NCBI GenBank assembly: GCA_000727475.1
Contig: KL647302.1
Location: forward strand, 1,807,234-1,871,233
Direction of reading: 5' to 3'
Length of the DNA stretch: 64,000 bases
Origin: Sarcocystis neurona
Taxonomy: Eukaryota > Apicomplexa > Conoidasida > Eucoccidiorida > Sarcocystidae
The number at the start of each line of letters is the position of its first letter. Position 1 is the stretch's first letter. Under the pieces are notes generated by a model that was not told the origin of the DNA, made no database searches, and saw only the letters and a list, made by a program, of their open reading frames with translations. Shown here in pieces: positions 31,401 to 42,235 of this stretch. The translations under genes and the position numbers were made by a program.

Positions 31401-34400
31401 TTCCACTACGTACCGCACGTCAGGAAATGCAGTGATGCGCTGCGCCTTCGCTGGAACCTCGCGATTCCGCTTGTAGAAGAGATCCCCCACTGCACGCGAA
31501 AGATTTAAGTTTCCGTCCACCCGTCCGTTCGTCACGCTGCCTCCCGCAGCAAAAATGCGGGCCTTCTCGTCAGGATTAGTAGGCTTGTGATCGTGCGACA
31601 ATGGAAAAGCCTGAAGCGTAACACATCGCACCTTCGCTCAGCACCACTTTTCAGAAAGTGGGCGGCGTTAGCATAGTTCCCTAGCAACGGGAAACAGCTG
31701 CAGCTTTGGCTGCCCACCACCACCAGCAGAGCTCTATACCCATCGATCGCGGAGGCGCAGCTATAACACCGAAGAGGAACCCGTCACGTGATTCGGTTGT
31801 CGTGCAGCCGTAACACGGACACGGAAATGTCCAACACGTGAGCCGCCTGTTACCCGCTTCTACGCGCCTTGTGCAGCACGGTATGACAAGGGCAAACAAA
31901 GTCTGACCGAAAGTGCGCTGCAGTAGGTGTCCTGTGGAGACCGCGACAGGTGCCTGAGCAATCCCGTGCGGCAGCAGCGGGCTGGTTCGCAGCTTGGTCA
32001 GCAGCGAACAGATCTCAACTACGGGAAACTGTAGGAGGAACACGAGAAGTGCGCACAGCAACCGCAAGGTCAGCAGCATATCCTGAAGGATGCGTCGATA
32101 GTACACGACATACCTGTCCCCCTCTGCAGATGACTCCCCTGGAGTCGCCGGCGTTGGCAGTGACTACAACGGGTTCTGGTCCTCCTACAACGAGGACCAC
32201 GACTGCTGTCGCGCCCGAGCCTTCAGGCGTGCTTGGATGAGCAAACAAAGGTGTACGTTCGCCCCCGTTGCCACCTTCCCGTCTTCCGAATACGTCGTCA
32301 TCATCATCTTCATCACCTGAGTCGGCCCGGGCTGCTCCATCCTCCTCTTCGGTGTTCTCTTTCTCAGCTGTTCCAGCCTCTTCTACCTGTGCTGTTCCCG
32401 ATCCTGAGCTCGCTTCTTTATCAAACTCTTCCTGTTCAGTCTTCTTGTCCTCCTCAGGATCCTCCTTCCGTCGGCGGCGCTCTCTCTTGTTGCTCTCTCG
32501 TCCTTCCTCAGAAATATGTGCGTCCTCCATATCGACATCTTCGTCACCCGCCGCCTGTCCCGCCGTGCGTTTCTTTTCCTCCTCCGGTCTCGTTTCTTCT
32601 GCGCTTGCCTGCTGCTTCTGTCCGGTCTGCGACTTCGGTGTGACCGCTGCAGCACTTGACGTGGTGCCGCCAAGCGTCGTCATGTCCGCCGTGCTGTTGA
32701 AGCGTGTGATATGCCGGGCTGTGCCTACAGTGCTGTCGGCTGTTTCTCTCGTTGCCGAATCTTTAGCCTTCTCACCAGCAGTCTCTGTGCTTTCATTTGC
32801 AGCTGAGTCCTTGGTTGCGCCACAGCTCTTCTCTTCTGAGGAGCCGGTGTTACTGTCGCCGTCCTTGCGATTTCCTGAGGGTACAGGACTATCGGGCGGT
32901 GTCTCATTTCCTTCATGCGTCTTCTCTTTCTCCTTCTCCCCCTCTGTCACACGAGCGCCTCCGCCCTCACGCTGCTGCTGTCCGGCCTCTGGTGTCGGCT
33001 CCTCTGACGGTGTAGTTGCTGAATCGCCTTCCTGCGTATCCACGTGTTCTCCCGCCGGCGACGAGCTACCGCCAGGGGACGCGCTCGTGTCTCCTCCGTG
33101 CTCGTCGCTGTCTTTACTCGCTGACTCATCCTCGTCATCACTCGTCTTCGGCACGAACTGCAAAAAAAAAAACCAGCAAACGCGTTGTAGGCATGTCCAC
33201 CTCTGGTAGGAGCTGACTTTACGTAAATTCTTCTCCCCTCCTTCAGCTGTCCTTCGCTGTCTCCGCACTACAGTACGTCTCGTCATCACTTGACCACTAT
33301 CCATATGCGCTCGCGTTTTACACATCCAGACACCAGGATGCTCACACAAAAGCTTAACAATTAAGCTACACACACATACGTATTTCACACGAGGGGCTTC
33401 GACGGGCGTTCAATCGTACTCCTCTACACGTCTGTCGCTGGTGCAGACTCGTTGGTGGCTGGAAGACGGAAGGCGGGACACCAAGCATCCTGCTGTCTCA
33501 GTATGTATGTGCGTCGGCCGGTGGTTTGTTCCGCATCGGCGTCGGCGTGTACGCAGATATTGTTCAATTACGCGGTAGTGACTTTGGGTCGGCCAGCAGA
33601 TGCGACCTCGCAACGACTCGCGGATGAGCTACGTGCAAAACAAGTCCCCCGCATACGCGAGCTGCTTGTGACACTGCACTACCCATTGGAGGACACCCAA
33701 CTCGCATGCAAACCTGCAGAAACTTCTGGCCTTCCATTTCAACGAGACGCACGTCACCACCGTCGCTCAAATACTTCTGAATATACGTCTCGTCGTCCTT
33801 CTGCTCCATCTGGCCCTACAGCAAATCGACACAAAACAACCGCTGGCCGACGTCCATGCAGCAGCTCGCATCGCTCATCGACTACTGCTGCCTGAGACAC
33901 AGCCACCTTTCCTTGCACCACGTGCATCGGCTGCTCGCTAACGTGCCGCACTCATGGCAAACACAGCCAGCACCATCTTTCAAAGAACGCCAGCAATAGC
34001 CGCGCAACCTCACGCCAAGTGCATAAGTCAGGAACAGCAACCTCCAAGCTCTCCAAAACGTCAGCTAAGGCGCACTTCAGCATCCTCCAGCCCCGCCTCA
34101 TTCAATTAGCAGCCAGCGTTAAACCTGCGCTATTGATCCGCGCTGCAACAGTGGCACCTTCAGCAGTTGCAGCCCCCACTTGAACTCACGTTGTCTTTTT
34201 GTACTTCGTCAACCCTTACACCAGCAGGTGCAGCGTACACTGGCAGCAGCAGCAGCACCTTACTGCTGATGTGGTCGCCCGTTCATCCGACCCTCTTACC
34301 AGCAGTGCACAGCAAGAACTACTGCAGCAGCAACTGCATAAGAAAGTGGGTGCTCAACGATGGCGTTGAGATGTCACTCATTCGCAGCAACATCCGCCCA

Positions 34401-36169
34401 CCAGCACGGCCGCAACCGCAACAGTTCATATACCAGCAAGGCACCGCGTGCCCAGCGCACTGATAAGGTTCACTTCAGAAGAGCCTCTCGGCAGTGCAGC
34501 TCGCGCGCAGGGCACGGGTTCAGAGCCGCTCACGGAAACCACTCTGCCCACGTGCGGCACTACACGGGCAACGAACATGAGCGTGACACATGTGCACGTC
34601 CGTACACAGACATTCAAGTCGATCCTGTGCCATGCGCACCTCTTCGTAGTACTTCTTCAGCGCCCGCCGGTTGTCCTCCTTCTGCATCTGTTCATCGACC
34701 TCGAGGAACGACTGCTGCAAAGCTTCGCATATCGCCGCGTTGCGCAAGTTGAATATCGACACCGCCTCCGGAGGACCTACCGCCAGGCCTTCGGGCATGT
34801 GTCCTTGGGCCGCTTCCTGCTGCACTCGCTGCAGGCACTCCGCGAAGATCTGCAACCACCAACAGTCGAGATCGTGAGCACTGGCGTACAAGCACAGACA
34901 AATACCGCGAACACACCTGCCAACAGCAACACGGAGAGGCATTTACATTTGCGTACAGCACTCACCAGAGGGCGTCCTAGTGTGTGCGAATACATCACTA
35001 CTGCGTAGAACAGCGCATTCTACAGACAAGACACTCTCGCAGCAGGACCACGAGCTGCATGCCTGGCATGCGCACGGGAACTCACACAACCGCAGACAGT
35101 GACAGCACCACACCGACGTCCAGTGACAACTAGTTTGATCGCACAGTTCGAAAATACGTCGAAGTTCGGCGGCTGCCAATACCTCACAGCACAGGGTGAC
35201 AGCAGTCACACGAAGTCATCCTCCCTCACATGCGCTCCTGGGTAGGTATAGCAGAACCGCATCAGCAGAACACTAATAGACTGCTGCAGCGATTTTACGA
35301 AGAAGTGTCCGTATGCAACCGTCTGCCTCCGCCCTAAACGATCGACATCTATACCAGACACATTTGGTACACGTATACACCTATACCAGACATTTCTGGT
35401 ACATCTATACGTAAATACCAGACATACTCGGTACACGTATACATATATACATATGTAGGAGACACGTAGTGCGGGATTCCGCAAAGAGAACTCCGTGTGC
35501 TCGTAACAATTTCTAGATAAATGCGTGCACACCAACGCAGCTGCGCAGCACTACAGTACAACTGAGGTATATCAGGACACCAATTAAGGAAGAGGAGCCA
35601 GCTGCAATGCTGCAGTCGTACAATCGCTCTACCTTTAAGTAGTGATCGGAAACCCAGCAGCTAACAGCGTTGCTGGCGTGGCCATCGAACACTGCATAAA
35701 GACTGATATCCTCAGACGCCGCATCTTCTGCGCACTGCGACTTGTTGTCACTGGTAGCAGTCTGATTCTCCACCTGCTGCGCAGCGCACTGTCCCTTCCC
35801 GTCAGTGCTGCTGCGGCGCATTTCTTCATCGACATCTTGTTTCGCGTCGGCGAGCTGTTTCCCGTCCTGCTGCTCCTTCTCTTCAGCAGCAGTACCCGTG
35901 CCACTGCTGGAGCTGACCTCCTTGTTCTCATCCCCTGTCCCCGACCTCCCCTCTGCTTCTGCCTTTCTCTGCTCTTGCTCTAAAGCATGCAGTGCTTCGA
36001 TTGCCACTGGGCAGCATCGCTTCAAAGAGGGAACTGCTATGTGGGCATCTTCCATCGTCTGTCGCCACCCCTGCATCGATGCCACCCCGAATGCAGAGAG
36101 CATCTGAGAGAGGTCTCCGCCCTCCTCAGTAAGTTTGTCCGTCTTCGGCTTCGCCAGATATACCCCCAT
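28459..36169 (-). CDS. PPM1G-like protein phosphatase 2C with long acidic insert
   Basis: A metal-dependent Ser/Thr phosphatase. Eight exons are joined in phase: 35633-36169, 34640-34849, 33714-33809, 32114-33157, 31414-31610, 30195-30270, 29502-29625, 28459-28631, giving 818 aa. The start [12 protein letters not shown] has Gly2, an N-myristoylation-type N-terminus like the MGAYLS of animal PPM1G. PP2C motifs in order are [10 protein letters not shown] (34-43), YAVFDGHAS (about 155-163), [23 protein letters not shown] (about 612-621), [45 protein letters not shown] and [12 protein letters not shown]. All metal-binding Asp residues are present. DGHAS replaces the usual DGHGG. Residues about 282-590 are an Asp/Glu/Ser-rich insert, in the same place as the acidic domain of PPM1G, which in animals acts in splicing and histone handling. 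A second acidic Ser-rich insert lies at about 60-145. Confidence 0.93.
35340..35455. repeat. Intronic ~31-33-bp repeats with palindromic core
   Basis: In the first intron of the PP2C gene (34850-35632), three degenerate units each contain TACCAGACA, a short spacer and GGTACA or GGTAC, followed by CTATAC/CGTATAC. TACCAGA recurs at about 35352, 35383 and 35417. The core ACCAGACATTTCTGGT is a near-palindrome. The block is followed by a TA/CA-rich stretch. Confidence 0.75.
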
Positions 36170-39020
36170 AGCGACTCCTGCGGAGAACAGGGAGGACAAG
36201 AAGGGGGGCGAGACGGACGGAAACCCGCTGCGTAGCGGTTGGGCACGCGAAAAGGAAAAACAGGTCGTCGCGACTACCTCCCAACCGCGCTTCCCTACTA
36301 ACGGAGCTTATAACTGAAAGAAATGGTGCGGCGACGGAGAACAGCATGTGACAACACTGCACAACATGTCAAATCTAATAACGGAGCTCGTCTCCGAAAC
36401 CACTACTGAGCGGATCGGATACCAGTCGAACACCAGGACTGGCAATGGCACGCGACAATGTTGCGCAACATGGCAAATCTGCTGATGAAAGAGCTCGTGT
36501 AGGAAACGACTAATGAGGTGACCGGATGCGAGTCAACACAAGGTAGAACTAAATGCAGGCTTCGAATAACTACGGAGTTCGCACCACGACGATTGGGAAG
36601 ATAGTGCGACTAAAAGAGGATAGCGCAAGACAATGTGGACTGGGCAGTGCCCGAAGCGAATCGCGCTCGTTCAGCGAAATGCAGGCACACACATACGCTT
36701 AAATAACGACTACAGTGCCCTAATCTGCAGAAAGAACAAGATTCGACAACAGCAGCAGAGGAATCATACGCCCAGACAACGTGCTAGGGAAGCAAGAAGC
36801 GTGCTTTACTGGCACGGTGGGGAGAGGGTAACGCGGAGTAACGCAGAGTAACCCGGAGAGCCGCAGGATAAGGACGCTGAACGGCCGACGGTGCCGAAAC
36901 AGCCACCGACGGGGTAGAATGAATGAATGACGGGCTCCGCACAACTGGGCAGGAGGCGAACTCTGACACTGCCGCAGAAGCTGGCTACTCTCCACAGGGA
37001 CTCAAATCCTTAATGTCCCCTGCACGAGTCACACAAAGAAAGAAGGATACCCGTGACGCAGATGTGTGTGTGTGTGTGTGTGTCATGTAGAAAAAAACAC
37101 GTCGCCTTCTTGCGGCGGGCGCTGAGAAGAGGAAAAAGCCGGTCAAAATTGCACGCACCATTTTGTGAAGCTCCCCACCAGCTGCTTGTGCATACAGGAG
37201 CGAAATGGCATCAGCAACAAGCAAAAACTGTCGCTATGTGCGTGGGAATCAACGCACCGACAGACGACAGTGCCTCACTCTGGTACCATAGGCAGCCGAG
37301 TCACACGCACGGAAGCACCCAAGGTTACGAACGGACACGGGTGCTACGCTGCGGTAGAGAACAAACACAGAAGACTGGAGGAGGGTGGAGAAATGGAAGT
37401 CCGCGAACGTTCAAGTACGTCCCCGTTTCATTCAGAGAGAGAAGGCAAACGCCGAGGGAGCGGGTACTAAAGTGGAAGAAAGCACACCGCCGTAATCACA
37501 CAGAGCGTTCCGCCCCCAGAATCAGCTTCCTATGCTGCCACGGCACGTAAAGGGTATCTTGTCCTTGCCTGCGAATGCAACGATCAGCCCCGAACAGCAG
37601 CGCAGCATGTTTTTCTTATTTAGCAGCTATACAGTACGGAAAAAAGCCGTTGGTGTCCGCGGGCCGCCAAGAGCACCGACACCCGAGTGAGCGCCGCCGG
37701 CACCGGCATTCCTTGCGGCTATTTGGGGCGGCGTGAACAACGAGACCGGGGGGCACAAGGTGGGGTTTGTACTGTCCGCCCCGTGGACAGAAGAAGATGG
37801 TGTCACGGCTCGACAAAGGAAGCACAACGTAGCACGATTGAACTATGGTGAATTGGGAGCTCCACAAAAAAGAACACTACGGAGAGCCCGACCGCAGCGT
37901 AAACTGGCGCCGCGCGGAAAGCGTATCTGATGGAGGCACAATAAGCCACAGAACGAGACGTGTGGGCCGTAACAGTGCTCGTCATGCACAGAAAAAAGTT
38001 GGCGTGCGGAAGAAATGTGCCTAGAAAAGAGGCGAAGCCCACGGAATCGGCTGTTGCCGCACGTGTTTGAAAAGCCCCTCGACGCGCAGCTCCAACTAAA
38101 TGTAGATTCGCGCGCGCGCACGGCGGCCGCACTCGCGCCATTGCACAGCAGCTGCTTCGGTGCCACGCGCTGCCTCTTTTCTCCTCGCCAGATACGGCAT
38201 CCGGCGCTCCTTACTGAGGATGGCAAAACGATTTGCTAGGCGACGAAAGCTGCCATAAACGAAAAGTGAGGCAGTGGCACCTTTTCCGCCCACCAGTCGA
38301 ACTTCTGCCACATTGCAGGCGCCGCCAACACTAGGAGGAAGGGACGGAGAAGGATTACTACGAAGGGTACGGGGCATCAGCCGCTGCGCAAAAAATCGTT
38401 CACGAGAATGCAGCACGAGTAGCACCGTCTGTAAAAGTAGGCAGAGGGGAGGGAGAGGGAAAGCGTCGAAGGCAGCACGCTGATGTGACGGTCGCGCCGC
38501 TGCTTTGTTGCTGCCGTTCACCTAATCCGCCTCTACGTGCGCTTCAGCTACGCAAGAGCTGGAATGGAGAAAAAAGCAACAATCCGGCGGAGCAAGTACG
38601 ACAAACGCGTGTGCCCCAACCGCTTCAACAATACCGCGGCCATGCTGGAACAGTGGTGCAGATGATACCAACTGCTGAAATGTCGATCTCGAACAGCCGG
38701 CACTGGAAGTCAAACGCATTTCGCGTCTACCGTTTCATCCATCCACACTTGAACTACGTAGACCTACACGTGCACTACACCTTACGCGTGACTCCACAGA
38801 GGTACCGCGCTGTGGGATAACATAGTAACTCCTTCTACGGAGCTACCATTCTGATATACGCTACCCGACACTGCATACAACATCACAGAAAGTACCTATA
38901 TGTCGTTGTGTGCCCCCATTGAATGAGTTGGCAGTCGTATCAGTATGCCAAAGGTACCGATTCTTTGCTCGTTCGCTGAATAAGTGTACGTTTAACCAGT
39001 AGAACAGTCGGTACCCTTGC
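36170..39020. other. Upstream region of PP2C, no convincing gene
   Basis: Several long but Ser/Arg/Cys-rich frames are open on both strands (for example + 37053-37550 and - 38096-38521). None has consistent splice context or protein-like makeup. The + frame at 37053 runs through a TG repeat (37064-37083). The stretch is best regarded as promoter or 5' untranslated sequence and spacer. Confidence 0.45.
37064..37083. repeat. (TG)n microsatellite
   Basis: Ten TG units followed by TCATGTAG. Non-coding. Confidence 0.9.
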
Positions 39021-39052
39021 GCGGTGGGTGTACGTGCTAAAATCGAAAGTGC

Positions 39053-39589
39053 CCATGGCTGACTGCGCGGACGCGGGTGTGCGGCTACATGTTCTTTCTG
39101 ATGGAATAACCTGTAACTGTTGTAGATTAAAGCCGACACGGGTGAGGGCAGTATCCTCCACTTTATGGCTGGCCGCGGAAGACACAGGTCACCACCTGCG
39201 CACACGCCTCGTCGCCTTACCCAGAAAAGGTGTTGGAAACTGTCGGCTACCCGTCCACTCTTCTCGCAGGCGTGTGCACATTCGTAGACGCCAGCATTTA
39301 AGTACCGCACACAGTGAGTGAAATGGAGGGGTCTCTTTTGGGTTCTGATGTAATTCAGTACGTGGACGCGTTGTTTAGTATGTGTACTGATGTACTGCAG
39401 GTGGACTGGCATACCACGGTGCACGTGTACTTCTGTGAGAATACGTGTATGTACAATTCAGTCTCTAGTTGCACACATGTAAAGAGATTCGCACGTGTGC
39501 GTAACGCAGTACACCGTGCGCTGCCTACGCGTGTGCAATCTTTGATAAAAGTAGCGCCGAAGCAGACTAAGCTATATTTAAAGCAATAA
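39053..39589 (+). CDS. Possible small gene, low support
   Basis: An ATG near 39054 opens MADCADAGVRLHVLSDGITC and stays open to about 39320. An overlapping frame with an ATG at 39323 reads MEGSLLGSDVIQYVDALFSM and is open to the TAA at 39587-39589, just before the 184-bp tandem repeat. The segment from 39323 is protein-like and contains a GTGGAC donor-like site after VLQ near 39400. No domain is recognised, and the relation of the two frames is unclear. Confidence 0.3.
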
Positions 39590-39956
39590 CACCACTTGCA
39601 TATGGTAGTGTCCCGCGACACCAGGCCAACATGTGCTGTGGAGTGGTGTTAGTCCAACCCGGAAACTAGCGTGACAAGGACAGTCTGACCATTCTGCATA
39701 CTGAGAAAAGGTGATATACGCGGGAAACGAGAGTGTAGAGAGGTCTGTTGAATAGAAACGACATCAGTCGGGACACCACTTGCATATGGTAGTGTCCCGC
39801 GACACCAGGCCAACATGTGCTGTGGAGTGGTGTTAGTCCAACCCGGAAACTAGCGTGACAAGGACAGTCTGACCATTCTGCATACTGAGAAAAGGTGATA
39901 TACGCGGGAAACGAGAGTGTAGAGAGGGCTGTTGAATAGAAACGACATCAGCCGAC
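39589..39956. repeat. 184-bp tandem duplication (2 copies) with internal inverted repeat
   Basis: Bases 39589-39772 are repeated at 39773-39956 with only two or three differences (for example GAGAGGTCTG versus GAGAGGGCTG). Each unit starts with ACACCACT, which is inverted as AGTGGTGT about 52 bases later; in copy 1 the arms extend to 9 bp (39588-39596 with 39642-39650). No open reading frame spans the unit in a protein-like way. The unit could be a mobile-element end, a structured RNA gene or simply a duplicated spacer. Confidence 0.92.
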
Positions 39957-40203
39957 GCCTGGTATTGTGTTCTGCATCGAAACCACCGTCGAAAGAGCGC
40001 GGGTGACAATCGTAGAGTTTGCTCATTTGTTTCATTCGGTAATTGTCTATGGTTTTCGCCCCATAGAGGCATATTTGTGTACGCCTAAAGGAGGTGTCTG
40101 GCATAAGACGGAATACACGAAAAAGGGGAAGAGTGCGACACAATATGGATATGCTTACATGTATTGAGACGTACGTGTATATGTATGCATGTCTTTCCTA
40201 AGA

Positions 40204-40370
40204 GGCACACCAAGCCATATATGCTACTCTTCTTTGTTCCTGTATGAACCTTTCAAACGCATGCTGTTGGGCAGCTTTCTTTCGAAGGAGGCACACGAAG
40301 CCAAATATGCTACGCTTCTTTGTTCCTCTATGAGCCCTTCAAACGCATGCTGTTAGGCAGCGTTCACCGA
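40204..40370. repeat. 85-bp tandem duplication (2 diverged copies)
   Basis: GGCACACCAAGCC at 40204 is matched by GGCACACGAAGCC at 40289. The similarity runs for about 80 bases, including CTTCTTTGTTCCT and TTCAAACGCATGCTGTT in both copies. It is more diverged than the 184-bp repeat just upstream. Confidence 0.88.
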
Positions 40371-40690
40371 CTCAACGGGTTGAAAGCCTGATCTCACGGG
40401 GTTTTTTCTCCCGTTAAGCGGGTCGGCGACAACTGGCTTGCCCTCCCGGGGAACAAAGGAAACATTCCGACGACCACGACAACGGACAAGTTATCCATTA
40501 AGTTTCTCAACCGTGGCGGCGTTCTCGCCTACTTTGAGGTAGTAGTAGCTCTTCACGTAGTCGCGTCCACTCAACTCAATGGACGGTCGCTAACTTGGGT
40601 ATATATACCCTCGCGTTATAGCAGACACCAGTGGTGTTCGTTTCGTGCGAATGAGAGTAAGTGTTAAGAGTCAGTCAATTAACCAGAGTA
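40371..40690. other. Repeat-flanking unique block with TATA-like and palindromic sites
   Basis: This follows the 85-bp repeats. It contains GGGTATATATACCC (palindromic, TATA-like) at about 40598-40611 and ACACCAGTGGTGT (palindromic) near 40626. Such a layout can be seen in LTR promoters, but no terminal TG...CA pair, primer-binding site or reverse transcriptase was found, so no mobile element is called. Confidence 0.35.
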
Positions 40691-41618
40691 GAAATGATAC
40701 ATATATGACGTCTTGAAACTGCAGTCACGTAGGTGGGCAGTATCGAGCTCACCCGCGTGAAGGCGTGTAGCATTTCTGCGGATCCTACCACAGAAATAAA
40801 GGTGAACGCTTCACTACTGTGCTAGCAAGCAAAGCGTCAATGACCGTGCATGCGGCGCCGCAACAAACAACAAAAGCTTGCTTTTTTCGGAAGCGTCGCC
40901 CTTCTGTACTACTTTCAGTAAGGTGCCGATAACACTGTGGAGACAAATATCTGTATTTGTATATATGTGCGCAAGTGAGCACGTTGCAGCCACGCCCACC
41001 CATGTACTCGCTGCCCATCTAGGTGAAAGTCGGTATTTAGGTGCTGACATGCATGAGAACAACTGCGACTTCTTAAAAAAACGTTCACGTGGAGGTGCTT
41101 GTCTTGGTTGGAAGACTTTACCGATGAGGGAATCGACCTCGGCAGTCTACACCACGACGGACGACGTCGTCATGACTGTCAATCTGTTACTTCCACGGCT
41201 CGTACGACTCGGTCTATATACTAACTGCTTGTGCACAATAGTAACAGGTGGCCTGCGTACGCACCGTACTTCCTTAGAAGCTCTGATCCAGTAGCTTTGT
41301 ATACGCACAAGCCAGGTTACACTCGTATAGAATTACGTAGTGGGGAGGGGAGACAATCGAAATGGCCCAGAAACATTCGAGAACAACACAAGAACACAGA
41401 GCAAAGAAGAAAAATGAGAAGGCAGGACACTGGTGAGTTGTCTAGGTACACATTCGCGTACACAGGTGTGCAGCTGGAGTGTCCACGTACCCACATCATC
41501 ACACCGTGTAATGTGTTGACTACCGTGCACAATCGTGGGTTCACACGTACACACGAACTGGCTATTACGCTCAACTAAGCTTTCTGGTAACTTGAAGGCA
41601 TCGTGCGCATTCGTCGTA

Positions 41619-41801
41619 ATGGGTCAAGTGGCTTTTCTATGTTGCGGCTGTCCGCTGTATGCACGCGGTAGAAGGCGAACGCTTCAATTTTCACGCGACG
41701 CAGTGAAAGACGAACTGCGACCCATATCCCGATGCACATCATACCGTGCGACCCGCGTGCAATGTCGTCTGTTCAACCAAAATATTTACGCGGCAGTATA
41801 A
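41619..41801 (+). CDS. Possible small acylated protein or exon
   Basis: The ATG at 41619 opens MGQVAFLCCGCPLYARG and reads on through RRRTLQFSRDAVKDELRPIS to a TAA at 41799-41801, giving 60 aa. Gly2 plus Cys8, Cys9 and Cys11 is the arrangement of an N-myristoylated and palmitoylated membrane anchor followed by a basic patch, a common peripheral-membrane signal in coccidia. The frame is also open upstream to about 41535, so it could be an internal exon and the motif fortuitous. No family is recognised. Confidence 0.28.
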   Translation: MGQVAFLCCGCPLYARGRRRTLQFSRDAVKDELRPISRCTSYRATRVQCRLFNQNIYAAV

Positions 41802-42235
41802 AGACACTCCTCTACGCTGTCAGCGTACGCTTGAAGTCCGCGAATAATTGCAGACCGACGTCGAACTGGTGACCGAATACGTGCTAAACTGAAGCTTTCT
41901 AGATTTCTCTTCCCGGTGCATGTAGTGTTCACACGCCTGGAGTCATGTCCCAGGAAGATACTGACAGAACATCCACTTAATCTTCACAACATTACTTCAC
42001 ATCCAGGACACCACGGTGCAGGTACAAGAGCACCGGCTACCATCACTGGAAGTGCTGGACACCTTCGTGTTCCTCTCGCCTTAGACACGTCCGTGTTACT
42101 GCACAAAGAGGTAAGCACATGCGTGTCGCAACTAGGCGATGCACCCGGTATCTCCCTGACATAAATGCACTGCTTGAATGCAGCATGGCGTTGGTAGCCC
42201 TTATGTAGTACTAAGCGGCTCCACCTTCGCATCTG

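Noticed and set aside
32268..33209. 313-codon plus-strand Ser/Val/Leu-rich frame
   Set aside because: It is the complement of the Glu/Asp/Ser-rich acidic exon of the PP2C gene. The minus strand carries PP2C motifs and in-phase splice sites.
37053..37550. 165-codon plus-strand frame upstream of PP2C
   Set aside because: It begins in a TG microsatellite, is Arg/Ser/His-rich, and has no splice or start context.
40371..40690. LTR retrotransposon end
   Set aside because: TATA-like and palindromic sites are present, but no second LTR, primer-binding site, polyprotein or target-site duplication was seen.
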